NCBI GenBank assembly: GCA_022451865.1
Contig: JAKUNM010000012.1
Location: forward strand, 1-32,266
Origin: Dehalococcoidia bacterium
Lineage (GTDB): Bacteria > Chloroflexota > Dehalococcoidia > UBA2979
Length of the DNA: 32,266 bases
Direction of reading: 5' to 3'
Within the stretch, counting starts at the first letter, position 1, and each line of letters starts with the position of its first letter. The notes beneath the pieces were generated by a model that worked only from the letters and a program-made list of their open reading frames with translations, did no database searches and was not told where the DNA came from. Below are positions 30,918 to 32,266 of this stretch, one piece after another. A program made the translations under genes and the position numbers.

Positions 30918-32266
30918 CGGTGTAATTCTGAGTCTTCTTGGAAAGCTCTTGTTCTAACCGTAAAAATTGAATCACCAGAAAGCACTCCACCTCTACTGAA
31001 TAATCTTCCAAATTCCCAATTGGAAAGCCCTAGTTCAGGACGATTAAGTGCATATTGGCCATCTACCCAACGTGTCATACCGTTCCCAATAAAGGGAGAA
31101 TCTATATGATCAAAACAATATGCGTGTTCTGCAGGATCATTAGAAATTAAGCTAGCGATAAAATGTGGGCTGTATCGGTTGAACAAATTGATTGCATCAT
31201 CAATATCTTCAGCAACTGTTATAGTTAATTCTGGATGTATATCCCATTCCCATTCTGTTCCGATTGCATTGACGTCTATTGTATCAGTTTGAGGTTCTGT
31301 CTTTGTTGAACCATTGATTGAAAAATTTTGTTTTTCAAACCATTCTTTTGGGACTAGATCCTTATGTTCTGAGACTATATGTAACTTAACATATGTATCA
31401 CCAATTTTTTGTATTTGTGCTAATGCTTGAAATAATGCTTCTTTCAAGTGTTCAATACTATCCTTGGTAAGAACAAGGGTATTCAGCGTATTACATACTT
31501 TTCTATCAAGTGAATACGTGATGGCGTTTATAAAATCATCGAGATCTGCATTTTTCGTTGCTAGAATCCACGCGCCACCAGTTCCATGTAAACTTACGGG
31601 AGTCCCTGTTTGTCGAGCTACTGCGCCAAGTTGATTCACTGCATCACCTGAACCTCTGGCAATTGCTAATGCAAGTCTGTTGTCAGAAAACATGGCCCAT
31701 CCTGCCGCATGTGTTTCGCTAGCAACTAGTGATACTGCACCAGTAGGCAATCCTGACTTTTTGAGTGCTGGTTGTAGAGCATATTGTGTAATTGCTTTTG
31801 CTGTACCAAGTGCATCTGAACCTATGCGAAAGACAACTGTATTTCCAGTTTTTAAGACTCCAGTTGCATCGGCAAAAACATTTGGTCTTCCTTCAAAAAC
31901 AAATCCTACAGGACCTAATCCAGAATGAATTTGTTCTACTTTCCATCCAGAATGTTCAATTGTTTCTATGACCTGCCCTCGTACTGCTTTACTATCTCTC
32001 CACATGCGCAAACCATTGATCATTTCTGTTCTCATTTTTTGCGATAGGATTAATCGTTCTGTAGATCTTCCTGATTTTTGTGCACGAAGCACGTCTTTTT
32101 CATTAGCACGAATAATTGGTTCGAATGAGTTTTCTTCTTCTAGATGTTGAGCAAAAATTTCATAAAAATTTGAAATTTGTTGATTTGTAATACTTCCCAT
32201 TTTTTTGAATGCATTATATGCATCAGAAACTGCTTCATTTGCGATATTCCATGCTTCAGCTGGAAT
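30914..32266 (-). CDS. proA: Gamma-glutamyl phosphate reductase-like protein (ProA family), 5' end beyond the window
   Basis: ProA reduces gamma-glutamyl phosphate to glutamate-5-semialdehyde in proline synthesis. Visible landmarks are the PIIRANEKDVLRAQ segment, GPVGFVFEGRPNVFADATGVLKTGN, and the catalytic Cys in RKVCNTLNTLVL. The track starts at an internal ATG (32200), but the frame continues to the window edge (AEAWNIANEAVSDAYNAF), which matches the ProA N-terminal helix, so the real start is outside. The C-terminal part diverges: the usual FGxGAExGIST motif is replaced by a segment containing ELGLSNWEFGRLFSRGGV. It might be a specialised paralogue; the gene symbol is tentative. Confidence 0.85.
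   Translation of the reverse strand: MPAEAWNIANEAVSDAYNAFKKMGSITNQQISNFYEIFAQHLEEENSFEPIIRANEKDVLRAQKSGRSTERLILSQKMRTEMINGLRMWRDSKAVRGQVIETIEHSGWKVEQIHSGLGPVGFVFEGRPNVFADATGVLKTGNTVVFRIGSDALGTAKAITQYALQPALKKSGLPTGAVSLVASETHAAGWAMFSDNRLALAIARGSGDAVNQLGAVARQTGTPVSLHGTGGAWILATKNADLDDFINAITYSLDRKVCNTLNTLVLTKDSIEHLKEALFQALAQIQKIGDTYVKLHIVSEHKDLVPKEWFEKQNFSINGSTKTEPQTDTIDVNAIGTEWEWDIHPELTITVAEDIDDAINLFNRYSPHFIASLISNDPAEHAYCFDHIDSPFIGNGMTRWVDGQYALNRPELGLSNWEFGRLFSRGGVLSGDSIFTVRTRAFQEDSELHR

Overview
The window is a densely packed, AT-rich bacterial chromosome segment with about 37 protein genes, no rRNA or tRNA genes, no CRISPR array and no insertion sequence that I can see. The gene content suggests a marine Chloroflexota of the SAR202 type: rsmD-coaD next to a coiled-coil gene, a luciferase-like flavin monooxygenase, CaiB-type and SCOT-type CoA transferases, a thiolase/DUF35 pair, a lone xanthine-dehydrogenase-type molybdenum subunit, and many short-chain oxidative enzymes. 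This placement is inferred from gene content; no marker phylogeny was possible. Intergenic gaps are mostly below 100 bases, convergent genes almost touch or overlap at their stop codons, and ribosome-binding sites of the AAGGAG type are clear for most genes.

Layout. 1-4721 is housekeeping: the C-terminal tail of an unknown protein encoded by a hexanucleotide repeat, rsmD, coaD, an acidic coiled-coil protein, then leuS on the opposite strand with a 59-residue two-helix membrane protein just upstream of it that is missing from the ORF track. 4815-9078 is mixed: an alkaline-phosphatase-superfamily phosphodiesterase, a FluC/CrcB fluoride channel, a glyoxalase-like protein and a DUF2157/GDYXXLXY membrane pair. 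9099-14039 holds a class III CoA transferase, a strong hairpin in the divergent gap, a two-subunit ThDP decarboxylase of the sulfopyruvate/phosphonopyruvate decarboxylase type, a cyclophilin, and a thiolase-like protein (catalytic Cys replaced) with its DUF35 partner. 14041-16783 (minus strand) reads D-2-hydroxyacid dehydrogenase, MFS transporter, HAD protein. 16957-21708 (plus strand) is a five-gene operon: aminotransferase, SCOT-like CoA transferase A and B, NHL/beta-propeller protein and Ldh2-type dehydrogenase. 21717-30403 is a minus-strand run: molybdenum hydroxylase large subunit, MoaD-like protein, CMD-family protein, enoyl-CoA hydratase, MFS transporter, luciferase-like oxidoreductase, D-2-hydroxyacid dehydrogenase, a broken small gene, a second CMD paralogue and a PaaI thioesterase. 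The right end has a HisI-like gene with altered metal residues, converging on a divergent proA that runs off the window.

How the genes may work together. The middle 20 kb looks like a catabolic island for organic acids: uptake (two MFS carriers), oxidation of 2-hydroxyacids (two D-2-hydroxyacid dehydrogenases and one Ldh2-type enzyme), transamination, ThDP decarboxylation of a 2-oxo acid, CoA activation (three CoA-transferase polypeptides of two classes), and CoA-ester processing (crotonase, thiolase-like aldolase, thioesterase). The combination of ComDE-like, ComC-like and SlcC-family proteins raises the possibility of C3-sulfonate (sulfolactate/cysteate) use, but substrate identity cannot be read from the sequence.

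The two strongest items for follow-up are a small, well-conserved-looking reading frame at 22719-23015 with an in-frame TGA and no canonical start codon, and the HisI-like protein whose three metal-binding Asp residues are all replaced while its Cys residues remain.
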